Of a stretch of 64,000 nucleotides of DNA, positions 11,560 to 23,672 are shown in pieces (the first letter of the stretch is position 1; every line of letters begins with the position of its first letter). The stretch spans positions 15,128,001 to 15,192,000 of the forward strand of contig NC_087092.1 in the NCBI RefSeq assembly GCF_963855985.1, written 5' to 3'. The position numbers were made by a program, and so were the translations under genes. This stretch comes from Ostrinia nubilalis. Lineage: Eukaryota; Arthropoda; Insecta; Lepidoptera; Crambidae. The notes below the pieces were generated by a model. That model was not told where the DNA came from, ran no database searches, and was given only the letters and a program-made list of their open reading frames with translations.

Positions 11560-12707
11560 TTAATTATAAATTTATTGATTGAAACTAGACCGGTAGACAA
11601 TTATAAATTGAAAAGAAAAAAAGTAATAGAAATGGTTCGATACGGGCACAGAAAATTTAAAATGAAGGTAAAATTGAAAAAAAAAAATGCTACACCACTA
11701 CTCACCGACAATGGTTTCTTCCATGTGCTTTCGGAACTTTATGAGACTTGTGGTGTGAATATCAGTAGTTCCTCCGTGAGAATTCAGAAGTCTGCTCTAT
11801 CATTATCATTCATTATTTCATCAAAAGAATCTTATTTTGCACATATTATGTGCAAACAGCACGAAGGCATAATTGAAAAAAAAAAGCTTTTATAATTTAA
11901 AAAGTACTCGTATATTATTAGCCTTCGTTGCTCCTTGATTGATGCAGGTGTCGGTGTACAAATAGACGTAATTTCCGGGCGAGGCAACTTGATCGACTCG
12001 CCATGTAGCTCGATGCTGCGGGCTTACAGAAACTCAAGGGGATTCACTCTGAACGGAGTTGGAAGAGTTTTAATTAGGGATTGAAGGTACATTAAGGAGA
12101 GAGTATAGTGTATTTTACATAATAGGTCTGTACGCTGTCTTTCTAAAACTATGAACTAGTGAATCAATATGATAAACTACGCCAACGCTTCTTAAGTACC
12201 GTATCAACAAAAGAAATTTGAAAAAAGCTTAAAAACGTTTGAGGAAATCAATCTACCTGCTTGTCGGGCATATTTTTACTTGACTTCAAGTATTTCTAGA
12301 ATCTATATTCACTTTTAATATAGAGACGGAAATTAAATCTGCCTCCAGGAGTTGCGTTGATGCTTAGTTACTTAGAATTGAGTTTTCATCAAAACAGTAG
12401 GTAAGCATCAATTACCAAGGTACGTGAAAAATAAGACTTCATTCTTCACCTCTGTCTCCATATGCTCTCGGTCGTGACCATTACGTGAAATGAAACACGC
12501 ACTCCATTCTTGGACTCAAGATAAATGGGCTCATTTCTCATTGGCCTGTGTTACACATTGATCAATCGGCCAATGGCTACCGCGGGCTGTCAACTGAAAG
12601 CTAGTCCGTTTAATGGTTATGCTGACCTAAATTAAATCAATATAACTGGTAAACCAATACTGATGTGCAATTTATATTCAAAAGCGTCAATGCTATAAAA
12701 AAACAGA
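11560..12707. other. No gene seen; unique DNA
   Basis: A 106-codon frame at 11575-11895 is lysine-rich and low-complexity with no recognisable domain; I treat it as chance. Confidence 0.45.
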
Positions 12708-13389
12708 ATAGTACCACAAAATAATAATAAGTATTACGTACAGAAGATTTTCTTCGCGAAGGTGTTTAAAAAAATGTATGCTCAATGTCGTTAACAATAA
12801 TTATGATGTAATTTAGCTTGTCTCAAGAGTCGAGCACGATTTTGTTGACAAACGTTAGTGATCGGTACTGCGCCGAAGCCATAGGGCTGACTTCGGTAAA
12901 ATGATGTGTGACGTGAGGAACTACAAACTGCGGAAAATGGCGGAGGAAATACATGAATAAGCATGAATTATATTTTGTGTTTCTATTATTATTCAGGCAG
13001 TTAAAAAATACTACACGGTATTAATTACACCACCGTTTTTACATATTATATTTTATTGTCTTTACAATGCAAATGAATGGGTGAAGAATACACAGCGTGC
13101 GTCAATATTCGCTCGTGATTGTCCTGTCGATAAGTATCTCAGGAGGGGTAGTCACGGTAATACTATCTATACAGTATTCCAACTCGACCATATTTTTGAA
13201 ATAAATGTCAACAGCCGCGCGGAACGTCACGGTATGACAACATGCGATAGGGCTGCCCACCTACAGACCCTATTTTCATTACATCTGCCTACTAAGAATT
13301 TTTATCTAGTTTTGTGAATGTAATTTTTTATTTTATTTTGACAAACAAAATACTTTGTGTATGAAATAGGATAAAAATGCACGTTGTTT

Positions 13390-13680
13390 TCAACCGACTT
13401 CAAAAAAGGAGGAGGTTCTCAATTCGACCCGTATGTTTTTTTTTTTTTTTTTTTTTTTTCTATGTTTGTTACGCGATAACTCCGCCAATTATGAACATGT
13501 TTCATAATCTTGGCACCGACTCCAGAAGTATCAATCATGGTATACCTACATAAATATTAATAATTCGTCCTAATAAATAAGTAGGTAATTAGTAATTATT
13601 TTTCTACGTTTTAGTGTAGGTTTTTTGGAGTCGGTTTTATTTTTTTTGTGATTAGTAGATTTAATTAAAAAATATATTGT
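13390..13680 (+). repeat. Lepidopteran ACCGACTTCAAAAAAGGAGG repeat
   Basis: It starts with CAACCGACTTCAAAAAAGGA, followed by a T-run and TAACTCCGCCAATTATGAAC. A relative begins near 14889, and parts of the same family appear at 1960-2281. The 3' edge is a guess. Confidence 0.6.
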
Positions 13681-13768
13681 GTTAAGATTTAGTAACAAAT
13701 CTTATATAATATGCGACCGTAAAATGTATGCGCCTCGACTGAAGCGTACAAAATGCTTGATTATTATA

Positions 13769-14020
13769 CAGGGTGTTAGGTAAATGGGTTTATAAGCCGA
13801 CACTAGTCCATGTTAACATGTGCATATAAATGGTATGGTGATGTCAGAAAAATTATATTATCATTTTAATAATTTTAATTTTCATAACAATCTGATTTTA
13901 TAAATTTTATTTTGTATGAAAATTCAAAAAACAAAATGATAATATCACTGACTTCACCATACCATTTAATGTTAACATGGGCTAGTGTCGGCTTATAAAA
14001 CCCATTTACCTAACACCCTG
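13769..14020. mobile_element. Palindromic TA-flanked MITE, CAGGGTGTTAGG ends
   Basis: Arms of ~95 bp are near-perfect complements, from CAGGGTGTTAGGTAAATGGG at the left to the matching CCCATTTACCTAACACCCTG at the right. TA lies on both sides (13767-13768, 14021-14022), as for Tc1/mariner-type elements. It sits inside the element at 13153-14224, so it is the third layer of the nest. Confidence 0.85.
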
Positions 14021-14888
14021 TATAAATAGGTACTTGTAATTATTTTATAAAAAAAGAGCGCTTACTGTTTAAAAAACAACACATCTTCCGTTTATTACTG
14101 TGGCACATTCGCGACACCCTCGACTTTTGCATATCGAGCGCATACCCAGATTTGAATTTCGAAGGAAAGCTCGCGTTTCGTCCGTTTATATGAAGTTACA
14201 ATACTGTATGATAGTATTACCGTGGGGTAGTCGCGCGTGTTTTGTTTTCAATGCAAACTCGCGGAGATGAACAGGCCTGATAGTGCTGGCTGGCTATGTT
14301 TAAAAATTAAAATCTACCTATCAAAAGTGTATTTTGCTTAGTTTCATCAAATGACAACTGGCTAAAGCCTTTACTAACAATGCAAACCATTTAAAAAAAG
14401 TAGTTCTACATTTCTACAGGCTGTTGTTTTTATTCTTTGAATTAAAAACTCATCACTTTTTTAATCTTTTTTAAATGTTTGAAATTTAAATTTAGAATAA
14501 ATCGAATATTGTAGTTGTCTTTTGTTTCGAACAACTCATTTAACCCTTTCCACAGATCGTCCCTCTTTCGATTAAACAAGACCTCTGGATAAGGTCTTGT
14601 AGAGTAAATAATTTAACTTGTAGAATTTGCGTATCCTTCGTAACAATCTAATTAAGATATTTAAATGGGTTGCTGTAGATTTCTCTCGGGGAGCTCCTTT
14701 ACCTTCGTCTTAAAAGTAAAATAAATCCTTTTCAATATAAGCAGTTATGAGCCTAATAATAAAGTATTAGAAGCCAAATTTGTTTCTTGCTGTTCATTTC
14801 GTTCTGGGATTATACGAAATAAATGAGCATTTTCTATTTAAATATTCAACAGGAACAACTCTATCAAAAGCCTTTACAATTTCGACAC

Positions 14889-15190
14889 TTTTAACCGACT
14901 TCAAAAAGGAGGAGGTTTCGGCTGTATGTATGTTTTTTTTTCTATGTACGAGTTTCTCGGATGTTCACAGATTACTCCGTCAAACAATACCAAAAATACT
15001 TGTGAAAGCATCATGCAAATATCTCTACAAATAAAGAATTTGAACTTTATTTTTTATTTTTTTTTATTTTTCAGTCAGTGTCACTAAAGATTAACGTAGG
15101 GAAACCCGACTTTAACATATCTCAGACCTGGCCATATACAAAAAGAAGAAAAATACTTTGACATAATATTAAAGTGTCCTTCTCGACGAC
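14889..15190 (+). repeat. Second copy of the ACCGACTTC repeat
   Basis: It starts TTAACCGACTTCAAAAAGGA, runs through TTGTGAAAGCATCATGCAAA and TTTTTCAGTCAGTGTCACTA, and ends near TTAAAGTGTCCTTCTCGAC. It is the best local guide to the sequence into which the R1-like LINE inserted at 2281/5704. Confidence 0.65.
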
Positions 15191-15337
15191 GCGACGCGCC
15201 TGTGGGCAGAGTGTGAGTTTACATCAAACGCGTGAGCGCGTTTAATAAATGTATGTAAATTGTAGTTTTTAAACGTTTCCCGCTAGGGGCGCTGTATAAT
15301 CCGTCATACATTTAATGTCATTTTTGACGCGTTCACT

Positions 15338-15366
15338 TTGCTATTCTATTCTATTCTATTCTATTC
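15338..15366 (+). repeat. (CTATT)n microsatellite
   Basis: Five to six head-to-tail copies of the pentamer CTATT/TTCTA. Confidence 0.85.
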
Positions 15367-15689
15367 AATTTGTTTAAAGTTCTTAATTTGTAGTTTACCT
15401 CAAGTTTAGTTTATCACCTTAAATTGTATTCCGACTTAAGTTATAGTGATATCGAATACTCTGAACCGGGTTCACCAGCCGTTATTAAAGCATGAGTTTC
15501 GCGAGTATTATCGGACAATGAAACTGAGGCGGTTATTGTTCTCGGTTCGTTACTGAGTGGCGCTCTCCCGAAGAGGGCTCTTGACAACTACGCCAGTGCG
15601 GACGGGGACGGTAGGCCTTTAAAGGGTTAAGAAAGGGGATCTGGCACCGTGATTCCATCAGATCATAATCTGACGTAATTAGATTATAG

Positions 15690-15892
15690 ATCGTTTCATC
15701 CACGAAGACGCACCCCACTATTCTTCCCGCTAATGTTTGAGTGTTATTGGTACATGCTAAATTATCCATGAGTGCACACGCACACTACAATAATGACGCT
15801 CGGATTGCTCCGATGATCATGAAACTCCCCGCACCCCGCGATTCCCTCGACCAAAAATTGGTGGGTTCGCGTCTTCGTGGACGTAACGATCT
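15690..15892. repeat. Short inverted-repeat unit, CCACGAAGACGC
   Basis: GATCGTT...CCACGAAGACGC at the left is the complement of GCGTCTTCGTGG...AACGATC at the right, ~200 bp overall. It may be a decayed MITE. The rest of 14288-17034 holds no gene that I can see. Confidence 0.4.
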
Positions 15893-17034
15893 TTCTATAC
15901 AATCTAACCCAACCTAACCCACTTATAGTTTACAATCTCACGCGTTATATTATAAAGTGACGGAGTTCACAATTTCACGTTGACAGATCCAAAAGGTAAA
16001 ACAACAAGTATAGTGATATGGTAATTATTCTTATGAGTAGAAAAGGTAGCTTCCAACCGGCCTATCTAGAAATCATTGGGATGCCCTGTGAGTCCTGTGA
16101 CTTAACATGATGATGATGATAAAATTGAAAATTAGTAGAATTTCTTGCAAGTTTGAAATATTTTTATCGACACTATGAATTGTAATATCACGAATGAGCT
16201 CTATGGAGACTTTTGAACCCTATTGCATTGTGACCACAATAGGAACAATAAAGGATTATTTTACCCGGATCATTTGTTCCGAAGGTGACACCCTTGCCAT
16301 CGATACAATATACAATATCATCTGTTTTTGTTTGTACGTTATTCTGTTACAAAGACATACTAGATATAATATTACAAGTAAACTGCTAATCACAAATCTT
16401 CACATTTTAATTCAAATCTTCAGTATTGACTGACTACACACAGCAAAACTATGATGTTTTTACACAACGATCTCACAAGACACACACATAATAATATCAT
16501 AAAATTCATTTATATTTTGCAAGTAGATTTTAAAAAATCACTCTTACACGTCCCAGTATTACGTCAACCCTACCACTGCTTCGGGACAATAACTGGGCTA
16601 GTGCTGCGTGATTCGAGCTAGGCAGTTAAACATTCCAAGCATTTTATCTTTTATACACATCAGCCTTTTTTGTTTAAAAACTTGGGAATGTAACTTAGAA
16701 CCAACTCTGATCACTGGGCCCATGAAACTTCATTAATTTGCATAAACTGACAATAAATACTCGAAGTTCTGAAGTTTGCGGAAGTTACTGCAGCTCGAAA
16801 TAGTATTGACGTAAACTTCAACAACAAACTGAGGAGTTGAGCTTGAGTGTGTTATTGAGTCAGGACTTAGGTCTGAGGTTTAAATGCATTACCTATATCT
16901 GAACGTCATAGGATAAGTTGAACTTGCAAATTAGTTTGTTGTTTAAGCTTTAACAACGGGCACATTATGTATTCCTAAAACGGGATATTTATAAATCTAG
17001 TGCTTAACTTAGTCAATGCCTGAGGTATGGGAAC

Positions 17035-17673
17035 TAGGCATGGAAATGATTGCTATTTTTCATTCATTTTCATTCTATGAAATGATGTTTTTTTTTCATA
17101 TGATTTCACATGCGAAATTTCACAGGCAATGATTTTTATTCGCAGTGTTTTAATGTAGCTCTTTCATATAATGTGCTACTTTTAATGAAGTATGAATTAT
17201 GATGAAGGATTGCTAATTAGCTAAAATATGAAATGTAACAATATCTGTTTCATTTATGTCGCACAACAAAAAACAAACAGTTTCACAGCACATTAATAAC
17301 CGCGCGACTAACGAAAATCATTCATTTCATCTGCCTGCTATCTAATGAAATCACAAGAATCATGACAAGGAAATCTAAACCTTACACCTTTGAGTTTAAA
17401 GTTCATATTTAAAATGACCAGTTTCGTCCGTCATCACATCTCTTGTCCTTTTCTAACACGCACATGATCAAATCATTCCTTCTTACTCGCTCGGTCGCTT
17501 CGCAGAGCTGCGCTCACGAACTTCGCTCGAATAAATGAATGAAATTCATGTGATTCGTGATTTCGTTGACTGTGAAATTATAGCAGTCTATGTGAAGTAA
17601 AATAGCAGGTGTGATTAATGAAATTCATTTCATATGATTTTTCACCTGCTATTCATGAAATGTTCCATGCCTA
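17035..17673. mobile_element. hAT-like non-autonomous element, 639 bp
   Basis: The ends read TAGGCATGGAA and TTCCATGCCTA. A perfect 8-bp duplication ATGGGAAC flanks it (17027-17034, 17674-17681). The interior is full of ATGAAAT and ATTTCAT, giving a highly self-complementary body. There is no transposase. The duplication length supports hAT. Confidence 0.85.
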
Positions 17674-17918
17674 ATGGGAACGGCTCGGGAGGGTGTTTTT
17701 GCAACGTAAAAAGTCAGCGAGACTTCAGATCTCCTTCAGATATATCGCTTTTGCTGATATTTTACCAAACAATTTAATTTACAACATAAAAAAACTTAAT
17801 GATCCGCAAAATTTTACTGCATTATGGAAGACGAAAAAGTACGATACGTCAAAATTTAATTTCTTCTAACCAAAAGGATTCACTTCTCAAGCCTGTTAAA
17901 GGCGCTTCCAGGTAATAT

Positions 17919-18432
17919 CAGGCCTGTTCATCTCCGCGAGTTTACATCGAAAACAAAACACGCACGATGGCCCACCTACAGGATACTATTCGACAAGGCC
18001 TCACATACGAGCGAACATTGACTCACGCACGCGTATTCTTGTGTATGATGGAAGAAAATAAAGAAAATGGTGTACTAAATACTGTGCAGTATTTAACTGC
18101 CTAAATAATAATAAAAACACAGAATGTACTTTTTTAAGTTGTCTCAAGACACTGTGAGGTAAATAAGTAATTAATATTATTCATGATAATTCATGCTAAA
18201 TCATGTATTTCCTCCGCCATTTTCCGCAGTTTGGCACCTCACGTCACATCATTTTACCGAAGTCAGCCCTATAGCTTCGGCGCAGTGCCGATCACTGACG
18301 TTTGTCAACAAAATGGTGCTTGACTCTTGAGACAGGCTAAATTATACCATATTGTTAATGACATTGAGCATACATTTTTTAAATACCTTCGCGAAGTAAA
18401 ACTTCTGTACGTAGTACTTATTATTATTCTGT
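17919..18432 (-). mobile_element. Copy B of the ~515-bp family
   Basis: A full-length copy in minus orientation, about 514 bp, flanked by a perfect GGTAATAT octamer (17911-17918, 18433-18440). In the orientation of copies A, C and D the family starts ACAGAATAATAATAAGTA and ends CGGAGATGAACAGGCCTG. Terminal inverted repeats are at best a few bases. The duplication length suggests a hAT-type integrase, but the weak ends make the class uncertain. Confidence 0.85.
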
Positions 18433-18786
18433 GGTAATATTATGAAATATCCACGAAGTATACATTCCTGATTCCCAGTTCCCAGTTCCCGGAAAAGGGT
18501 TAACAGGAATAGGTCGAAGGTAAATCATCCTCAAATCCTCAATCTTGCTTAAAAGTTCACCAGAAATATTTCACGGTTCTTTATGAAAACAACGAGTTTC
18601 CTGAATCTTAATTTTCAATTATAAATTATACAGGGAAGAGTTTTTACGATGTTGGTAGCAATTTAATATTCAGCGTTGTTTTTTGAATTTTCATTTAAGG
18701 TTAAACTTTCTTGATTAGTCTTCCGGCACTTTTATTAGACTGTGGAGAGTAAACTAGCAAAATTAGTGTGGATTGAGGGTTCACTT

Positions 18787-19070
18787 TTTAGGGTTCCATA
18801 GTCCTGACATGGAACCCTTATAGTTTCGATATGTCTGTCTGTCCGAGGTTTTGCTTGGAAACTATTGGCACTAGAGAGCTGTAATTTTGTGGAGGTATGT
18901 ATTATATTAATCACGCCGGCAAAACGGTAAAATAAAATTTTGAAAATATTTAAAGTGACTTAAGATAAAGTAATTGCTTGCTACTGAAATATATTGTGTT
19001 AACGACGGACAACTACGGAACCGTACACTGCGCGTGGCACGACACGCACTTGGCCAATTTTTATTTAGTG
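18787..19070 (+). repeat. Dispersed repeat with AGGGTTCCATAG / CTACGGAACC ends
   Basis: It starts TTAGGGTTCCATAG, is followed by ATGTCTGTCTGTCC, and closes with CTACGGAACCG...CGACACGCACTTGGCC. This arrangement is common throughout lepidopteran genomes. The class is not clear from this copy. Confidence 0.6.
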
Positions 19071-19108
19071 TTAGCTGTTGAAAGACACCTTAAGGCAAAG
19101 TTATAATA

Positions 19109-19324
19109 CTAAAGCCTGGTCCGTGAGCACGTAGAATTTTGTCCAATGACCCCAAGCTACCCATCCTTATCGCTCGCGCGTAATTATGTTGCTGACGCGC
19201 TCGCACACTCACTGCGGGCGCCCGTCGAACAGTCGTGACAGCAATATAATTACGCGCGAGCGATAAAGATGGGTAGCTTGGGGTCATTGGACAAAATTCT
19301 ACGTGCTCACGGACCAAGCTTTAG
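19109..19324. mobile_element. Palindromic TA-flanked MITE, 216 bp
   Basis: Arms of ~85 bp are complementary: CTAAAGCCTGGTCCGTGAGC at the left and GCTCACGGACCAAGCTTTAG at the right. TA lies on both sides (19107-19108, 19325-19326). Half of a related copy lies at about 61712-61850 in a Gr intron. Confidence 0.85.
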
Positions 19325-19637
19325 TAAGTTTATAACCACACATACCTACATTGTATGTCCATTTGTACCAAATATTCTCATTTATAACTTAATACGACTA
19401 CGAAATACAAAAGCAAATAACTATACTTTTACCTAACTATGGACATAAATGGATTGAAAATAGTTAACTTTTGTTATTATAAAGCAACGCGATCAAAGTA
19501 ACTTAATTGAGATTCATAGTCTGTTCTGAAAACGTAATACCTATTTATATCATTCAATTATTTTCATCAATTGTTATAGAAATTATTTAAAAGTGTATTT
19601 AATGACACGTTTTTACTCGCGCGTTTCGAATCTAAGG

Positions 19638-20297
19638 TACAGTCAGCGTCAAATAGTTCGTGACACCCAAAGTAGCCAAAAAGTTCACAACACGTCATTG
19701 CACAGAATAATAATAAGTACTACGTACAGAAGTTTTACTTCGCGAAGGTATTTAAAAAAATGTATGCTCAATGTCATTAACAATATGGTGTAATTTAGCC
19801 TGTCTCAAGAGTCAAGCACCATTTTGTTGACAAACGTCAGTGTTCGGCACTGCGCCGAAGCTATAGGGCTGACTTCGGTAAAATGATGTGACGTGAGGTG
19901 CCAAACTGCGGAAAATGGCGGAGGAAATACATGATTTAGCATGAATTATCATGAATAATATTAACTACTTATTTACCTCTCAGTGTCTTGAGGCAACTTA
20001 AAAAAGTACATTCTGTGTTTTTATTATTATTTAGGCAGTTAAATACTGCACAGTATTTAGTACACCATTTTCTTTATTTTCTTCCATCATACACAAGAAT
20101 ACGCGTGCGTGTGTCAATGTTCGCTCGTATGTGAGGCCTTGTCGAATAGTATCCTGTAGGTGGGCCATCGTGCGTGTTTTGTTTTCGATGTAAACTCGCG
20201 GAGATGAACAGGCCTGGTCATTGTTACAATGGGAATAAAGTTGTATTTTTAATTTTTGGCCACTTTGGGTGTTACGAACTATTTGACGTTGACTGTA
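19638..20297. mobile_element. TA-flanked MITE split by copy C
   Basis: The outer inverted ends are TACAGTCAGCGTCAAATAGT (19638 on) and ACTATTTGACGTTGACTGTA (ending 20297), continuing into CACCCAAAGTAGCC / GGCCACTTTGGGTG. Removing copy C (19702-20216) and one duplication leaves a MITE of about 140 bp. Confidence 0.85.
19702..20216 (+). mobile_element. Copy C of the ~515-bp family
   Basis: A full-length 515-bp copy flanked by GTCATTGC (19694-19701) and GTCATTGT (20217-20224), 7 of 8 identical. It is inserted in the loop of the MITE at 19638-20297. It is very close to copy B. Confidence 0.88.
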
Positions 20298-20514
20298 CTA
20301 GAGGACTAGAAGAGGTGTGGACAGAATGTACGAAACATGTGTCCACGTGCAGTTGAGCGTTTTCATAGGCAAAATAACAAAAACGCGTCATCTGGACCAG
20401 CTCTTAGGAACTTTTTGGGACATACGTGATTTTTCTCGCCGACGACAAAGTTTAGATGCGACTATAATGAAAGTTCCGATTTCACGCGTCGACGCGCGTC
20501 TGAAAAGGATCTCA

Positions 20515-20700
20515 ATACTCAATACTCAATTCTTTATTGCATCCATAATGTTACAGAGGTGGTATGTATGGTTTTATAAGATACAATTATGGACCCTGTC
20601 GGGCACAGCATCAAGATTCAGGATCTTTCCATTTTGTGTTGTATTCAAGTGCTTGAGAATGGACTTATGTATTTTTGCAAGGAATACACTCCTTACTGGT
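20515..20700 (-). repeat. Possible LINE 3' end with heptamer tail
   Basis: CTCAATACTCAATACTCAAT followed by TCTTTATTGC reads on the minus strand as GCAATAAAGA plus a (ATTGAGT)n tail, a LINE-like 3' end. A 94-codon plus-strand frame at 20589-20873 has no recognisable domain. Confidence 0.3.
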
Positions 20701-20937
20701 GGAACCTAGAACCACAAAATTTAAAACGATCTACATTAGTTAGATTGAACATTACAGTCAATCAATACGATATTTTGAAATTCACATTTCAGCAGTATAA
20801 AATTACTGGCTACTTTTCCAAACACAGGTTGGAAGTTGGACGATTAATACACTTAATGGCAATCAAATGTTAAAACTATGTATAGAACATAAATATTAAT
20901 GAATCACAATCGTTTAATAATAAAGAACCTTAAAGCC

Positions 20938-21051
20938 CGTTTTCATCACCAATCCCTAATTTTTAAGTGACCCCTATGAAAACAAAATTCCTGTTATCTG
21001 TTATCATAGTGGTCACTTAAAAAATAGGGATTGATGGTGAAAATGGGCATT
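20938..21051. mobile_element. MITE, GCCCGTTTTCATCAC ends
   Basis: Inverted arms run from GCCCGTTTTCATCAC..TCCCTA to TAGGGATTGATGGTGAAAA and include AAGTGACC / GGTCACTT. TTAA is present on both sides. A second copy is at about 29089-29204. Confidence 0.75.
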
Positions 21052-22036
21052 AAACTACTGAATAGGCAATAGGTATCTTCTAAGAAGCTCGGAGAAGAAA
21101 AGCACTACAAAAGTGGGTTAACAATTTTAAAACGTCATTTCATTGAGTGCAATGTGCATTTCTAATACTTGTCTTATTTTTTGCCCCCAAGCCGACATCT
21201 GGGTTGCCTTCATCTTGAATAATTAATGTCGTTCAAAGGAAAAATAACGTCATCGTTGCATTTTTATAAGATTCCGCGAGCGTTTCTACTCCTACGCAAT
21301 TTTTTGCCTCATTAGCAAGTAGAAAGCAAGCTGTTAAGGAAACAACAACGTTAATTCCTTTTATAAAATAATGACCGTAGGTTTTTTATTTATTCTTATC
21401 TCTAATTTATGCTTAACTTCTAAATGCTCAAAGTAATAATTGCCGGGTAACTGAGCCCTTCTAATCATCGGTAGCCCGACTCCTAATTATAATAAATAGC
21501 TGCTCTATTAATTGTTACTTTAATTACATCTTGTTATCGTCTCATATTCCACTTAAATTGCATACCAACTTGAAATTTTAGCCCAGGCCTAAGCCTGGGG
21601 AATCTAATTATATAACTAACTAGGTATTATTTCAGGATGTTTTTTACGAGACAAAGACACATTATTATTAAATGAATACATTTTGCTATAAATAAGTAAT
21701 CTTGCTTTTTAACAACTTTTTTCACACAACAAAATTAAATACCTAACTAATATTAACTAATACTTACTTTTGGTAATTTCTATCTGTATGCAAATGCAAA
21801 CGTTTTATCCATCTATCTATCCAAAGAGTACTTATGAGAAGTTGAACTATCAGCGTTAAGTACTTTATTACAACTAGGTCCAATTACGAAGCAGTTGTAG
21901 ACTTTTGCCACAGGATACTTTTGCTCTGCGAGTCACGTTGCAGCGTGCAAGCTTGCACATTCTTACTACACTGCAAATTGCAACGCAAATGTCTTGTGTG
22001 GCACAACTACAAAGTAGTAGTAAGCGAACTCGGTTA
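21052..22036. other. No gene seen; unique DNA
   Basis: AT-rich sequence without a credible frame or paired ends. Confidence 0.5.
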
Positions 22037-22150
22037 GGCTAGAATTCACCATCTTACTTTAACTTTAACAAAAGTCAAATGTCTGTCAAACTCCATACAA
22101 AAAACACCAGTTATGATTAAAGTTACGATGTAAGAAGGTGCAACTCAGCC
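22037..22150. mobile_element. GGCTGAG MITE, copy 1
   Basis: The left end is GGCT.GAATTCACCATCTTAC and the right end GGTGCAACTCAGCC, with TTA on both sides (22034-22036, 22151-22153). This is one of five copies in the window. The 3-bp TTA/TAA duplication points to PIF/Harbinger-type mobilisation. Confidence 0.75.
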
Positions 22151-22769
22151 TTAGTGATAGAAACGTGCTTAAATATCTTTCAGATTATTCATTATACCAC
22201 TGAAACAAAGATAGATACGCACAAAATATGCTTTTAAATATAGGCACTTTTATTAAAGATGGATTAACAAAGCATTAAGTGTATAACACGTCAAAATCAA
22301 TATTGAATCAATTTTAATTGAAGTAGAATTAGTTAATAATAAACGCAGTATCCTGGATTGAAATTCTTACCTCGAGGGGTTAACGGGATTATTACTTTTT
22401 ATTTACAAATTGCTAATATTATTTTAAAAAATTTTGCTTGAATTTTTGGCTGCATGTAATAGTAATTATACGTTCATCAGAATACATCAAGTGATATCCT
22501 CACAAGCTTTTAGGTTAGCAAACGTTTTAGCGTTCACCTACCAGCCAGACTTCAATCAACAACTCATCTTCCCAACCCAAGGGAACTGCTAGTTGCTTGT
22601 ATTCTAATTTAGGAGAATCTAACAAGTTACAAGCCGCTAACTTTAAATCTTGTTCAGTCGGAGATTAACTGTTTGGTGGAGTGGTTCAATTAAGGGAATG
22701 TCGTGGTTACATGATGAGGGATAACGGTCTAATCGTTAAACTGAAAAAATATATTCAGTTTGTAACATA

Positions 22770-22875
22770 CGCCCGTATTCACAAACGATGCTTGCTTAAG
22801 TGACGCAGCAAATCGAACGCACAGCGTTGAACAGAGATCTGTGAGACCTCATAGTAATGTTTGTGAATACGGGCG
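22770..22875. mobile_element. MITE, CGCCCGTATTCACAAAC ends, copy 1
   Basis: CGCCCGTATTCACAAAC at the left and GTTTGTGAATACGGGCG at the right are perfect complements of 17 bp. A longer copy lies at 31340-31474. Confidence 0.8.
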
Positions 22876-23175
22876 TTAGATCTCTATCAAGAAACAGTTA
22901 AAAATATTATGAAAAGACAACTCGTATTGTCAACTGTTTTTCAGCCACTGTGCAGTTAGCGTGAGGTCTATTTTGAAGTATTGCAATTATTTTCGTTCAA
23001 GCGTACCGTATAAATAAACTATTCGGCGTTTAACCGAAAAATATCTCTTTATTATGTAAATTATGTATAACATAAGTAACAAAACTTTACGACAAACCTA
23101 TCTTGGAGATGTGAATTTCAAATGTATTTTTATTTATTTTACACTAATGAATAATATTATGAAATAATATTTTTA

Positions 23176-23280
23176 TTCGCGGGAGGTGCCTGGAAGCGCA
23201 GGACCAGTCTTTGTGGAAATCTTTGGGGGAGGCCTTTGTCCAGCAGTGGACGTCATTCGGCTGAAACAAACGAACGAACG
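23176..23280 (+). mobile_element. RTE LINE 3' end, severely 5'-truncated
   Basis: This 105-bp piece encodes the last residues of an RTE-type reverse transcriptase (the WTSFG-stop equivalent region, frame-shifted) and ends in an (ACGA)n tail. Ten-base duplications AATATTTTTA flank it at 23166-23175 and 23281-23290. It matches the 3' ends at 46459, 47814 and 51228. Confidence 0.8.
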
Positions 23281-23466
23281 AATATTTTTAAGTGTGAAAT
23301 TGTTTGTACTCGTCTAGCTATGGTCGGTACGTCCACGGGTCACGCGTCCTGATGGAATTTCGGTGTTTTGCGACTTACACGATCCTTAGACCTTGCCGCC
23401 TCGTTAGCGCGCGTTGATTTCTCCGCTTGACAGCTGGGCTGCTTGACTTATGTTTATGTGGTTTAA

Positions 23467-23672
23467 AACCCAGAACAGACGGTGAAACGCAACTGCAACG
23501 AAACTGCAACTTTCTGATGATTCTTATGAATGAAACTGAAACTGAAAGTTTCAAACTGGTCGCGTCATGTGTGGTCTTTCAACGGACGCTATGGCAGAAA
23601 CTTAGATGCAACTCAAAAGTAACTAGCAGTTGCAGTTTCGTTGCAGTTGCGTTTCACCGTCTGTTCTGGGCC
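23467..23672. mobile_element. Inverted-repeat MITE, CCCAGAACAGACGGTG ends
   Basis: The ~45-bp arms pair: CCCAGAACAGACGGTGAAAC at the left with GTTTCACCGTCTGTTCTGGG at the right, extending into GCAACTGCAACGAAACTGCA. TAA lies on both sides. Confidence 0.8.

Larger units (their letters stand above)
13153..14224. mobile_element. Inverted-repeat element inserted in copy A
   Basis: The ends are CACGGTAATACTATC at the left and GATAGTATTACCGTG at the right, extending over ~25 bp (ATACAGTAT / ATACTGTAT) with one indel. GGGTAGT lies immediately outside on both sides (13146-13152, 14225-14231), a 7- or 8-bp duplication. The body contains an ACCGACTTCAAAAAAGGAGG repeat and a palindromic MITE, but no transposase. 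Confidence 0.7.
12716..14279 (+). mobile_element. Copy A of the ~515-bp family, split by another transposon
   Basis: The left part (12716-13152) and right part (14225-14279, ending in CGCGGAGATGAACAGGCCTG) together match copies B, C and D in order and orientation. Flanking octamers ATAGTACC (12708-12715) and ATAGTGCT (14280-14287) match at 6 of 8. This is the most diverged copy, so it is probably the oldest. A second element (13153-14224) interrupts it. Confidence 0.75.

Noticed and set aside
11575..11895. 106-codon plus-strand frame
   Set aside because: Lysine-rich, driven by A-runs, with no domain and no splice context; most likely chance.
20589..20873. 94-codon plus-strand frame beginning MDPVGHS
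   Set aside because: No recognisable domain; it overlaps a probable LINE 3' UTR fragment and frames on the same strand in other registers.
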